NCBI RefSeq assembly: GCF_000524195.1
Contig: NW_020170382.1
Location: 64,998 to 128,997 of the forward strand
Source of the DNA: Echinococcus granulosus
Lineage: Eukaryota > Platyhelminthes > Cestoda > Cyclophyllidea > Taeniidae
DNA length: 64,000 nucleotides
Direction: 5' to 3'
Positions 13,201-27,200 of the stretch are shown here, piece after piece. Positions within the stretch are counted from its first letter, which is position 1. The number at the start of each line of letters is the position of its first letter. Under the pieces are notes generated by a model. That model searched no databases, was not told the DNA's origin, and saw only the letters and a list, made by a program, of their open reading frames with translations. The translations under genes and the position numbers were made by a program.

Positions 13201-15211
13201 TAAATTCCTATTTTACTTCGGCAACGTGTCCACATAAGAAAGAAATCACCCATGCCGATCATTTGAAATTGATCGCCTTTAGTTAAGTAGAGTGAAAAGC
13301 CAGAGTTAGTACCAGATATGATCACATGTGACATTTTTGAAGAGAAATCACAAAGGCCCGCGGTTGTTGTTTGTGTTTATCATGCTCTAAAATCCCATCA
13401 TTCCGACAAGTGACATACATCTTGCGCCAACGTGACACCTGCTTGACCTAAAAACCAATGAAATAAGAAAATGCACTGATGTTAGGCATCTGCCTTCCAT
13501 TTCAATTATGATGTTTACACATTATGGGCAAACGAAATCACACATGGAGCCTGCCATCAAATGATCGCCTACATCTAAACAAAATACAACTTCGGAATAA
13601 ATACCAAACGTGATGAAAAAAAGAGAATAGCAGAATTTTATTAACTTATACATCGACTGGACAAATGACAACGCATATGGCAATACACTACGCTGGCTCC
13701 GCACGAACAAATTCAACAACATTTAGTTGCTCATAGCCGTCTCCAAGTACAAATGAATTCAGTTTCTAGGAAATACCCACAATGGCCAACAGTGGGTATT
13801 TTGAGGAAGGAACAACGCAGAGAGGAGAGGCAGGGAAAGGTGGAAAACATACCCCCTTGTCAATGTCGTTACAGGCCTCGAGGATTTTCATCACAGTTAG
13901 GCAGGCGTAGTCGCTGATGAGGTCGCCCTGCGTGCGCACCAATTCCTGTAGCACTCGCAAGGCCAACGCACGCGTCTCGTTCTGGCCGCCAGGGCAGGGA
14001 GGACAGAGGGGGGAGGGAAAGGAAGACAAAATTGCTAATTGCTGCGTAGGCATCTCTGACCTGCACAAAACTCACACGGGTGCGAGCAGACAAACCCGAC
14101 CGACTCAAAAGACGTACGCACACACACACACACACAATGTGATTTAAAGTTAGCAAACGGTCACATCAAAAAAAAAAACTCTTCTTACCGCAACCCACTT
14201 CGGCGAAAATTTCCTAATCTTTAAAAATGTGCTTCATGTGATTGTTTCTGCAGAAACTATTTGGACATTAATTGGCAGCGAGGTAATGAAAATACCTAGT
14301 TTTGTTAAATTATAAGTTTTTGTTTCAATTAAACCGCCTGAGATGAGCTAAAATTTACTTTTGAGGCGCTAAATCACGAGAACCGAGGAAAGCAGTCAAA
14401 GTTAAGGTGAGAATCCATTGCGATAATGCTTTTGAAAAGACCGGTTAGGTGACGATCAAAGCGGGAAAAATTGTAAGAAAGTGACATCAGAATCACCCCA
14501 TATATCAGTGCATCTGTAGGGAACGATTAGACCCAGCATAGTGATTGCATTGATTCTCGACTATTTCAATCCCCTAAATGCCCATTGCTTTTGTTCTTGT
14601 AGTTGTAGGTGTTCAAAGATTATTAGAAATATCATTTAAAACATATCAAGAGGATGGGAAGCTTGGTTCCTTTAAACCACCCGTATGTAAGGTCATGCAG
14701 TATTCTGCCCTACTAAAATGTTAGACCGGACAGAATTAAGTCGTGAATAGAATGTAACAGTACGAACTACTACAGCAACTCGTGGTGTCATCAGTCAAAG
14801 GCGCAAAAACATGGCAAAGCTACCCTACACGAACGCGCTTAAAGGGAACCACACCCAATGCATTCTAAATGCAATATTACGACCAATCCAGTAAGCATAT
14901 ATGTATGCATGTGGATAATAAAGCCGAATAAATATACGCTATGGGACAAGTGACATACAGACGTATCCGAGAGAGACTCCAAGAGAATCAACAGAGTGGG
15001 TTTCGAGTGCTCTTCCCAAGTCTGAATGGTGCCGTCTCGTAGCAGTTTGATTAGCTTTAACATACACGCCTTCCGTTGCTCATATCTAAAGGATACGAAA
15101 CAATAACGCGCCTCGTGTTACTAATCTGAATGTTAGAAATAACACCCCACCTGTCATTATAGTTGGAGAGCTCCTGCAGAATCTCGGTAATGGCGTCCTC
15201 TGGAGGCATCT
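10284..15211 (-). CDS. CLASP: CLASP C-terminal (CLIP-interacting) domain exons
   Basis: Exons 15211-15151, 15085-14959, 13981-13853, 12236-12030 and 10400-10284 encode the most conserved part: ILQELSNYNDR, YEQRKACMLKLIKLLRD, NETRALALRVLQELV, VIRSAEECAQTVARYL, LPAVKMQTQVIKV, MRKASIFCLVQIAIKFGD and YLNELTASK. In vertebrates this domain binds CLIP-170, CENP-E and cortical LL5beta. The vertebrate sequence continues with a short helix (KMKLLNLYIKRAQ); its exon should lie below 10284 but was not found. Confidence 0.92.
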
Positions 15212-18200
15212 CTGCAAAAGGCAAGACAGCAAGTGCGGGAATTTTAATAATACGCAACTTTCAATAGGTTCAAAATCTGAGCATGCACATTTATGAATAG
15301 AGATGGTGGCACTCCGAGAAACAATGCGACAACGTAAATGGGAGCCCAATTTGCTGAGAGTGCACTGAGCGCTTCGCTTACACGCAATTCGGCTCAAAAC
15401 AAGAAAAAGTAGAAAAACACTGACAAAAATAAAGAAAATAGCCCTAACAACCAGCAACATGGCATTCTAGCCAGAGTGGATAGAGGCAATCCACCCAGCC
15501 TTTCATTTCAATTTCCATGGCTCAACCGGTAAATCTACGAGGGAACGGTCACATTTAAACTGTCAGAAAATTAAAAAAAGAAAGCGACTGCAGCGAAAAA
15601 TGAGTAGCAAACAAGAACAAAGGAGAGTTCACTGAAGACTTCAATCCTTGATACTGCTGCTGCCATTGCTGTTGCAGGAATGCAAGCGAACGCACGCATG
15701 CTGATGCTCGGGAGAGAGGGTGGAATAACGAGAAACAGAGAAAGGGGGGAGGTAGAGGCTTGGGCCGTGGGCTTACCGCGTATCTTTTTCAATGTCTGAT
15801 ACCCGATGACGGGCTTTTTTAACTTGGGGCAGAGCACTGTACGGTGAAAATGGATCAATTGTAGGGCATCAGCAAACCATCATGGCAATGCATGACAGAC
15901 GTGCGAGACACCACAGGAACTTACGGTCATTGCTGAACCCGCTGAGTATCGAGGTCGGAGGCTGTTGCTGTGGCTGTAAAAGGGAGAAAAGAGGGTTATT
16001 TACTCTGCCGAGCTTTGACATGAATGAAATTCTCCAAAATCAAAATCACTCACACTTTTAGCCGGAAGGTAGGAGTATTGCGGTGAGAATTGTTGCAAGT
16101 TACCAGAATCCCCAGCTGCAGGCGAGTGACTACTGCCAGTGGCTATGGAGAAGTAATGATGCGCTCCATCGGTCATTTGACCATTCTGTCTTACCGTGTT
16201 GGCCGAGTAGAGTGGCGGCAATGGTGGTGGCTGACCATAACTTGAAGAGGGCTCCACTCCCACACGACCATCAGGAATGCTAGTAGATCGATTTTTGCCT
16301 GAGGCTTGGAAGTGATCGACCTCCTGTTGCACCGCAGGCACATAAACTGGTGATATGGGACTAAAAGGCTTGCCACCATTGCCCACTTGAGGTCTTAAGA
16401 TCAGAGGGGGAAGGGGGAGAGGAAAGGTTGTGTGAATGACAACGGATGATGGGTACGCGTGTATAACTGCAAATGTGGCATGAGCAGATATGCTAACACG
16501 ATTAGGCAAAGCAACCTCCAGTTAGTTTGATAAGAGGGTGATTGCAGCTTGTAAACTACCGCTTAAATCTTAGCCGAAACTTAATTTTAGCCAACTTCTT
16601 GGATGTACCCCGACATGGTTTACCTTTTAAAACAAATAATAACACTTCAAACCTAGATTGCAGACTCAAGATTTAGACATAAGAGGAATCAGTTTCCTAC
16701 CAAATAATAAAACGGTTACTTAATCCTATGCTTATTTTTAAGCACATAAGGATTTATTCCAATGCAAAATACCAAATCTCACCCACTCATTTTATGCTTG
16801 TAACCAATGCAACAATAATTAAACTTAGAGTCAACGATAACGACAGTGGGAAAAAAAATCACATTTACGAAATTGCATGGAAAATAAAAGTGCACCTTAA
16901 CTGAAAAGACCATTAATCGAAAACGACAGCTATTAAAAGTAATGACTGTGAAAAAGAAAAGGTATTGCAAATTAGCAGAGCGCATTGGCTAAGCCGTAAT
17001 TCTGCCTTCTAATGATTTGGTGAGAAATGATGTGATCAAAGTGGAAGCGCTTAATACTCAACAAGGAAACAGGAATGAACTTCCTGGTATGGAACCTGAA
17101 ATAAAGAACGAACACAGCAATAGGCTAAAGCTGGCGTGTCTACGCAAGTCCTGCTCACAGGGCAACAGATTACCCCTAAATTTCGTATTTACTATGCAAA
17201 TATGCCATAATAACTGACATAAGCTGATAACGAACAGGTAAAAAGAGCATTTCAAGGAAAATAATGCAATCAGAAACGCCTGTGACATTTCATGGAACTC
17301 AAAGCTGCCTGATAAATGATAGCATCTCAAGTGTATTTTTTTAAACCTAAGTAACGTCTAACGGAAGTCCACTTGATGGGTTAGAAACGACTAGTGGAAA
17401 ACCGTGACTGCAATAAGTCGAGGCATGTTCTTAAGCTTTCAATGAGCACCAGTTCGGTTACCTAGCGCAATGCCATCGGGATGAAGTTGGCTGCCTTAAT
17501 GAGAATGAACGCCGGAAGCTGCTGTATGAACAAAAGCAATGTGAGGTTTCATTCAAAGCGAAGACCAGTGCAACAAAAACAAAAGCAACAAAAGACACCG
17601 TGCCGATTAGCGAAACCAGGTGAGAATATTGTTAGAATTTGCAGAACAGGCAGAGGAAGAAAGAAAACGTACAGTTAATAGATGCCTGGGGAATTGCCAT
17701 TCTTGCATGTAATCAAATGTATCTACGATAATTAACACCTAAATGTGTTATCCGCATCTCCATTATATAGCGAAAAAAAATGTGACTTCCATGTAGTCTG
17801 CTGAAATGGCATGCGAGATACATGCAATTGCTAACATGCATGCATAATCAACGATATAAATGCCTCAGTCTACCAGTACAGTACTCCTGATTAAGCTACC
17901 GCCCCGTTTTCCTCCATTTTAAACCCTTGCAACATCACATATCGGTCGAACCCGACGAAGTAAATTCGAGTTTGTCTGCTCCCCAAGCCAAGTCCAACTC
18001 AATTGTGCAGCTGCAGAACCTTCTCGTCAAATCTAGTACACAGTATTTTGAGATGGTGCGGTACGTGGTGGCAGAACATACCAGCCACAAGTGGTTTGAA
18101 GGTTTGATCACGATGATAAATCAAATCATTATTTTTAAAATGAACTTTCATTCGCCACAACAACAGAAAGCTGTCAAAAATTAGTAATGCTTAGCAGAAG

Positions 18201-21200
18201 TCATGAAATAATTCGCTTAAACTTACATCAACTGGGAAGGAAAAGTCGTGAAGAAAGCTAAACAAATGGGCGCCTTCCACATTCTGCGCATTAACAGTTG
18301 GCAGAAGATAAGCTTCAAGAACCGCCCATTTGTTGCTCTTCACGCCCTTCCTTCACACACTGTTTTTACATAGTTTTTAACTGAATAACTTGAGATGGAA
18401 AATAGCTTCTGTATTTCAGTTCAACGCTCGTTAGGCAAAAAAAACGCATTAGTGATTACCATCAAACTACCTACCATCTCACACTTCCAAAGCATGCACC
18501 ACTCCATCCGCAGAAGAGTGTGCATGCTATGTGTGTGTTGTGGGCAAGAAAACACAATTGATCCCTAAGAATTCTTTAGCTTTTGAAGGCCAAACCATCA
18601 TACCCGAGGTCTCTCTACTCAAACCAATTAGATCCAAATCGAACGTGTGTAGGAACTTCTTCATCAGAAACATCCAGGACGAATCAATCAGTGCGTAAAG
18701 AGCTCGCTTCTTTTCTTCCAGGGCAACACAGGAACTTGTGCCTCATGCTGCCAAAAAATCCCCCCATGAGACCATTTGCACTCGGGTTAGGATGGAAGGG
18801 AGATAATGCCCAGCTCCATCCTTCGTATTCCTCTAATATCTCGCCTGTCGACTATTGCCTTTTCTTGGTGCTACACGATTGCAGTGTTAAAAAAAATAGT
18901 GGCAAATTAAACTCATGCAAAAAAGTGGGGCTTGGTGATAGAAAAATGACCTTCTTGAGGCATTTGGTACGATCCAAATTTTGTAATGTTTTTGGAACAT
19001 TTACGTGGAATTATGGGGTAAATGATCGGTGTTGTTTCCGTATGTGAGTGTCTTTGTATAACTACGGCAGTACAAATAACTCGAAATAGTAATGAACGAC
19101 TTGTTTAGCTAGCAAATGAAAGCAGTTAGAAAATTTTCATTCCAAAATACGAATTGTCTTGAAACTGAACCCTATAGAAGGCCCGCTATGCGTATAAAAT
19201 ATTGGAAGTGGGATTTGACGTAGGCGCTACCCTGTAACAGAATGCTATGTACTTCAAATAAACGAAGTTTTCCAGTCTCCCACGACTCTATTGTCTGTGT
19301 TCATGCTGCCTATACTATTGGCCACCCAGTCCTTTCGTTAGTCAATAAACCCACTTCCAGACCGGTGTACCTTACAAGGATTTTGCAGATTTTTCGGTGT
19401 TTACAACTCCAACAATCTTAGGACACCGGAAGCAAATCATTGGTAGGAGAGCTGGGTGAGCCCCAAGGGAAACAATCATACTTTTTTTTCGCAGACAAAT
19501 ACATTAAAATCCTATCTCAACGAAACCGGGAAGACTTATTTGTACAGTAGTGCACAAATATGGATAATTAAGGGCGAAACGCACTTGATTAACCGATTAG
19601 AGGTGCGTGAGCCATCAGGGGAGGTAGCCTCGTGGCTGCCGGTGCTGGCAGTGGCGGTCTTCTGGTAGGTCTTTAGCAGTTTCGCCGACTGATCCTGGGA
19701 GGCCTTTGGCATCTGCTTAACCACGCTGGCGAACGCTGCCGGGTTGAGGTCCGAAAGCTTTATTACCACGCGGCTTGCCAACTGCAGGCGAAGAAATTCC
19801 CAAAGACATTTAAGGTAACTCCCACGTCTACAAGCCTATGTTTCCTATAGAAGGATACTACCGTTCACCAGGAAAACTAAAAGTTGATCCAGATATTTCG
19901 ACATTTTACAAAAAAACCGATCCACCTCATTACTAACGGAAAAACGGTCAGATATGAGTACCTAGGCATGAGTCGGCTTCCACGGTGGTGACATTGGCCT
20001 GTCACAAGTGTTTCAGTTACTTCAAAATCCACGTCTGACGAAATCTATAGGAATAACTCTGACGTCATATTATAAGTAACATCTCGGCATTATCAATGAA
20101 TGAGACTTGAGGCAAAATTTTATTCCGTTTAAAACAAGTAATATTAATAGCCATAAATAGACTGTATCATTCTCACAATAAAGGCAAATTAAATGACTTT
20201 TGGACTTGGGTCATTGATGAACACTAGGCCAGAGAAAGCTCTTTTCGATGAAGTGTGCAAACTTTAACAACAAAGAGTGCAAGTATAACCGATTTAGGTC
20301 GTAGCCTGTGTTTGGATCCGAGTAAACTTACGTGTTTCTCATCAAAGTCAAATGAAAACAGCTTGAAACCAATACTCACCCGTCGAACATCGGCCGACTT
20401 GGGTTCCGTAGACCAAGCAATAACACGAGCAATGCTCTTCACCATTTCGTTGGAGGGGTTGTTTATGGTGTCGACAGGCATCATGACGAGAAGGTCCTTA
20501 AGGTACTCCAAAACTCGCGCCTTCACTTTCAGGGTGGGAGACATCGCATCGTCGATTATAAAGCGGCAGCAACAGGCAAACTGCAAGTTGAGGGGGAAGT
20601 GGGACCTGAGAACGGCAGAAAAGATCAGTCGAGGGGATTGGTCAACTCTTACCAAACGGCCAATTAGGGATGCTATTGTTATTCTTATTTATAAAAAGTG
20701 GTTATTGAAAAAAGACGGCCACACATTTGAGTCATTTGGGGAATTAGATAACAGACAAATGTAGGATGAAAAAATCTCAAAGCAATTTAGCAAGATGAAG
20801 TCAGTTTGGACTCAGCTTGATTTGGAGGACTAAAATTCAGGTGCCAAGGGAATAAAAGAAATATTAATAAAGTTGAATCAGGCAGTTGAGCCAAAATTTG
20901 AGTAATTAATCAGAACTAAAAAGTAGAGGCAGAAGAGGTAAGCCGGATTTACAAGCCATTTTTAAATAAAAAATCTAGAGCCTACGGTGTCAGTAGAATA
21001 GGAGTACCCTTGAATCAAAGATAAGAATAATCTAATCATCACTGAAAAGGGGAGGTTTGGGCTATCATATGCCCAAAAAATGAGAGAGGCTAGTAAAGAA
21101 AAATTTGTGGCACAATAGAACCACTGAAAATCTTTCTCTTTGTTACAAAAATGGCCATTAGGAACAAAATTTGCAATCACAAAAAAATGCAATAAGACGC

Positions 21201-24200
21201 ACCGAATGACAGCAAGCGTGTCAGCAATGGACTTTTGATGAGTGGAGAGAACTTCTTGCCCTTGGCGGTTGAAGAGTCGTACCATAGCAATGTAGATCCA
21301 ATCGTGGAGGAATTGGTGGTAGCCCTTGATGAAGAGCTGCAGTGTCTCCATGAAGGGGGTGATTACCTGTAGGAGTATCATAAGGTGGAGTGGTGCATTC
21401 CCAAATTGGCGGGTACTCAGTTGATACATAAATGTGTGTTAGGATACTCCTTTTTGCACCAAATTCTATCGGGTGCAGGAGGAAAGCCTACCTTGCTCGA
21501 GGATTCGCCGAAAATTACACTGAGAACCTCGGCAACACGCATAACCTCCGCATGGCTAAAGAGTCAAAAAATATAGCTCAATTTCAACCCACCGTGGCCA
21601 TATAATCTGTTAAAAAATGGACGAAAGAAAAGGAAGTTCAATAGAATATAGTAATGTGATCGAGAAGTAACGATAATGATTAAGAAGGTCTCAGACGAGC
21701 GAATCAAAGCTTGTGAAAATTTATTCCACCTCCTTCAAAGTGTTTCTCATGAACCACATGCCTATCAGGACTTGCAATTACTACACTTTAAAATATATTG
21801 CACGAAAAGCCCTTTCTAGACTTTTTGCAGAAGCTTTTTTACGACCAGAAGCGGTGGGCAGCTTGGCCCAGAGCATAGAATTGACCAAACAATGACATAA
21901 TCGGTGAATAAAGAGCTTTCAAAATTGTGTCACAACAAATCCAGTACAGTCTAGAAAAAAGACTAGTTAGTATCAGAAAAACGACATTCTTTGGTGAGAA
22001 AACAACTTGTTGGAGGAACACCTTTGGCTCGAAAACGGGTGCACAGCACTAGGGTTAAACTCTGTACACAAAGCTAGCATTTTAGAGCAAACTGAGGCAG
22101 AAGATGGCAAAAACTTGCTACCGCATTTCATGTTGAGTTTGCAAAGAAGAGGAGCCTTCGTACAAGCACGATTCAAAGCAACCACAATCTGTATGGTAAT
22201 GGGAGAAAATATGACCCGAGTCCTTGAAAAAAAAAACATTCAAAGCCAGGTCTAAAAAGAACGTTCAGATAGTAGTGGCGCAAGAGAAGAGGCATTGACA
22301 CTTACCTCAAAGGCTGACCCGATCGGAGATACTCCTTCAAGTGCAATAGACCCTCCTTCTTCTCAGACCATTGGGAACTCCCCAACAATTTGATTATCTC
22401 CCCGATTCCCTGTGAAGCAGATGTTTTTTTAACAAAACAAAGTGAGTCTCACTTTTTATTACGTTCGACTTCGCAAATCACTCCACTTAAGGTATGCCTA
22501 AATTGTAATCAAATGTAAAAGGAAGTGGCGCACACAATACTAAGGAATGAGTTTATCCTAATACCCAGGGAATGTACGTTTAGGACAAGGTGGGACTTCA
22601 ATTTCACAAGGAGAAATACAGATGCTGCCGTGATGTTACTACAAGCAGTGGTAAATGGTTAGCGCAGATACGGTTAAACAAGATAGGAGACGACAGTAGT
22701 AGCAATTGCGTGCATTCAGTAACGTGTGGCGGATGGTGAAATAAGTTTCCTGTGATCGGAGGCGTTGAATTCCCAGAAGACCTTAAGCACAGTTTTTACG
22801 ATGACAAGACACCCAACCACAGCTTTCCGCTGTGATGACAAATCTTTCCATACCAAAGCTTTTAGGTTATTGTTTACACAACGAAGTAAGTGTTTAAAAG
22901 TAAAAGTGGGTCGTGCGGCAAAAAAACATCTCCAGCTCTCGGAATGTTTTTCCCATCTTTTGTAAACTCAAAGTCATTCAATCTGAATAGCCCTCGAATA
23001 CAGGACCACAACATCAGGTGAAAGTCGGTGTATCCTTAGTAGGCACTCCGTGCCAAAACATGCGACATTATTAGCAGTAGACACACACGCTCACACGGAA
23101 CGTACCTGGACGGGCCGAGGAACCGCAAGACGCTGGTAAGGCAACATTAGTTTTATAAAAAGATGTAAAAAAATTGACATCGGCCATGCTGGGTACTCAA
23201 ACTTATTTCGGTACATAAAGGCAATTTTCATTCTAGAAAACCAAGAGAATGAACAAACTATTGCCATATACATTAGTAGGTATGACCTACGTTAACAGGA
23301 CGCAGGTGAGTACGACGATATACTGGCATGGATTGACCCGAGCGCTCAGAACACATAGAAGACGTCTCACTGGCATTGTCGTCTGACTCGTATTGGCGAC
23401 GGGATTGGCTCTTGAACTTGAAATAGATCGAAACAGAATAGTCAGGAAATGGTGTTGCATCCAGGTATCAGATGTTAACAACACGAACAAAACAGGTTCG
23501 ACCTGATGCTGAATTCATGTTAATTACGGTGCTAAAAAATTCACTGGTCAAAGTAAGGAGTTGTATCCGGTTATTTTGGGAAAAACGGGATTCCTCAGCT
23601 TTACAAAAGAAAACATTTGTTTTCTCGCGTAGCTGTCAAGTACACATCAAAATCCACCTAAGGGGCTTTTAAGGGAATGCGCAAAGCGCAATGGAAACAA
23701 TTTAGCATGAAATAGACCTGGGTGGTCGAAGGGCCACGCCCAAATAAATTGATCCAAAAAAGCGTTTGTGCAGTGTGTGTAGTAAAGCAGGAAGCCTTCA
23801 TCAAATTGGACACGATTACTAGTGTTACCAGGCGCACAGGTACAAAAGGTGCTTTTTGTCGAAGAGACAACTCACCTGTGAATATCCAGCATCGCTCATT
23901 GACGATAACGAAGCTAAAGAAATGAGAAAGGAAAAAATGCACAGTGAGCAGGAGCGAGGGAATTTCTTTCAAACAAATTAAGTGGCAAGAGCTACAAAAC
24001 CCACTAGCAGGAATAAATTTTTTCAACAACCCTCAGAACTTCAGCAATCACTGCAGCCAAACAACGACTAATTAATGCTATTGAAAACAAAAAAAAACTA
24101 CCAAGTTAAAAGTGGTGCCACTAATCAAATTGAGTCGTTGAATGGAAATAACTCCAAAGCTACCATGAGTGTAAAACAACGTTTAGAATATCTGCATCCT

Positions 24201-27200
24201 TCACAATGGCTTTAGAGACAATTACAGCGTCATGTCGAAAGAAGAATAACACCAAAACTGTCATAGAGGGAAAGGCATCTACTGTGAACAGAGGAATCCA
24301 TGGGGCCTCACAAAAAAGGGCTATTGAAAATACCACGCTGGCTTCTCGCAACAGCAGTGTCCAAGGTCGTTCTTAAAGAACTGGCATACGGTATTTTTGT
24401 GTACAGTAATTTACGAAACAGATTTTTTTAAGGCAAAAGTTTCAATGAAAAGAGGTTGGCATGCGAAAGGTGCCCTCTGTTGACGTCACTCGACCTCTAG
24501 ACTACATTTGAAATGAACCCTCCATGATAATATCTTCGACCCTGTCATGCAGTTTACTAAAATTTGCCAAGAAAACATAGGATGGTTGAAACAGACCGAT
24601 GGGAGCGATGACCAAGATGAAAAACCACATGGACATTTTCAGTCCCTCACCTGCACTCATGGTGATGACCTCACAGCCCTTATCTACACCAGTAATGGGG
24701 ATACTTCCAAACCCGCACGCCCTGTAGCTCCCTTAAAGATAACTCAGATGAACACATCAAGTTCCAGACATCACAATTACCACCTACGCCTTTTATTTGT
24801 GACGGAGCCGGCGGCGTTGGCAGCACCATAAGTGTAGGGGGCGTTGGCACTGACAGCAGAGATTGGTGAGCCCTCCCGAGAGTGATCCTGACTATGGGGC
24901 ACAGGTCGGGAGGTCCTTCGTAGGCCACGCACCGTAGCGCTGGCGCCGAAACCTAGTCCCTTCCGACGGCTGATCGTGGAACTGAGAGTCTTGGCATAGG
25001 CTCTGGCTGCACTCGCACCACCCACGTTGTAGTCCACTTCTGAAGCGGTCCTTATGGGAGAGGTCTCACGGCTGGCGGCTAGTGAGTGCGTTTCAAATCA
25101 AATTATGTACCAGCAACATAGATGACAATAATGTCATCGTAATGATAATTTGCTTATGCCTGCCTGCTACAAAGAAGCCTGGGTGAGAGGAAGCAAAAAG
25201 TACCTCCCCATCCGGTTAATTGACAACTGAGTAATGTTCACAGCCTGCATTCTAGGCTTCCCCAAGTTTCGACAAAACTACCTTTGTTTGGCGGTATTTA
25301 GGTCTACATATGCTAGTGCATTGGCTTTACAGAGGGGCCCATCTAAAGCCATCAAAAGTTACTTTCACCTGTCCGCGATTTCAAAAAAAATGGATGTAAA
25401 AAAGGCCGAAGGGTAACCACAATCCAAAATGTTCAGTATAAATTAGAACCTAGCGAATGAAAAATTCATGCAGTTTAGGGTCCAATTTCCGCAACAATTA
25501 GTTGGGGCTTGCTTAAGCCCGTCTGCGGCAACTATACGACGTTCCACAACCATTGCTGGCACTAGAAACAATAAGAACGCACGAGGCACTAGCTAGATAG
25601 CTAACAAACTAAAGTAGATTATAAATTCAACGAAGGAAGCTTCTGTCTACTGAGCTAAAAGCGAATGGGTGAAAAAAAGTAAGAAAAGGAGAAAACCACA
25701 CCGTTTAAAGTGTAAATCAGAAACTTACTTCTCCTGAAAGGAATCACATGAGTAAACTAAAAGGACTACCTACTATTCTCGCAAACCTGCGGGAACCCAA
25801 AACCACACGTGGGATAACAATGAAACGGCAAATTGTAACACGGAAACCTACTATCCTTACCAAGGGAAAATACACTGGGATCTTCTCCCGGCCTATCACC
25901 AGCCCCACCGATTTTTGGTTCACTACTTAAGTTGCACTCAGGCTCCGATGACACTTCTTTGGTAGCCCCAGTAGCCGGTTCAACCGAGCCGGGGCTATCA
26001 GCTGTAGCGGAATGACAATTGGTTTAATCAAAGGTAATGTTGCGCAGGCTCCTTCTACCTCGTGCTTGTTATTCATACCACTACCTTACAAAGCCGGCAG
26101 AGATAGCCTGAGCGCTATGGTTTAATGAAGGAAGGATGCATTAACCACATGGCTAATTGGAATAGTCAAAGTCCAATGACGAAGTATGCACCAACAAATC
26201 CCAGGTCTGCAAAGCAGCGCAGTGGACTAACGCATCCTGATGAGAAGGGGGACCAATTTATATCGACTGATCTCGGGATGCAATGGAAACTAAAATGGTA
26301 TTTTTTTACCCCTCACCAACAACACTGGCAACAACTTGAACCAAAAGCCGGTAGATAACGGATTGCTTGATTTCAGTACCTAAATAATTCGGAATACTTC
26401 TAGCCAAAAAAAGACACATTTCTCCCTCTGACTAACGGCAAGAGGCCTTAATAGAACCTTAAACCAAAATACTACGCGATTTCGCAAGCCAAAATCGAAT
26501 TCTTCCTAGCTATGCAAACGTGAAGTTTATTCCCGCCACTTGGGGAGTTTTCGAGGAAATCGCCAGGGAACTCCTCATTAACAATGGGGTAGAGAACAAA
26601 AAATGCACCAACTTCTAGGCGATCCGTACAGTCTAAACACACCGGCGTTTAGAATTAATCACGCTCAGCTAAGTAGATCCGGAATTGAATGACAAGGTAA
26701 GGACTAAAAGTAAGGCAAAATCTCCAGCCGTTGTCATGCTAAACTTCTCAGTGCATACAACTCGAGCCTAATTGGAAGCAAAAATAAGCGAAAATGGAGG
26801 AATTTATCACACCCATTGCAAAATAGATGCATTTATTCGAGTGCTACATTCGGCTTATTCTTCGCACCACAAATATTGTTTACACTCCTCATCATTACAC
26901 AAAACACTAATCTAGTTTGGCGAAGGCATTTATTTTTGGCACGAAGTTCACACAAATGACCAGGTAGATGGATCCAGTCTAGCAGGTCACAATGACCAAA
27001 TAAAAAGCTGTCACATTTAGCTACAAATGAAAACTACGCGCAAATGCAATAGCCGATGAGCATTCTGTACCTAAAATACGCGTTGTTGGATTTTACTTAT
27101 CTCAAAAGCAAGGGTCAAAATAAAGACTGTCTACTCACGCTGTGACATTGAGATCTTTTTGGCGCCAGTATGGGAATGTGAGTCACCGTATGCGCTAATA

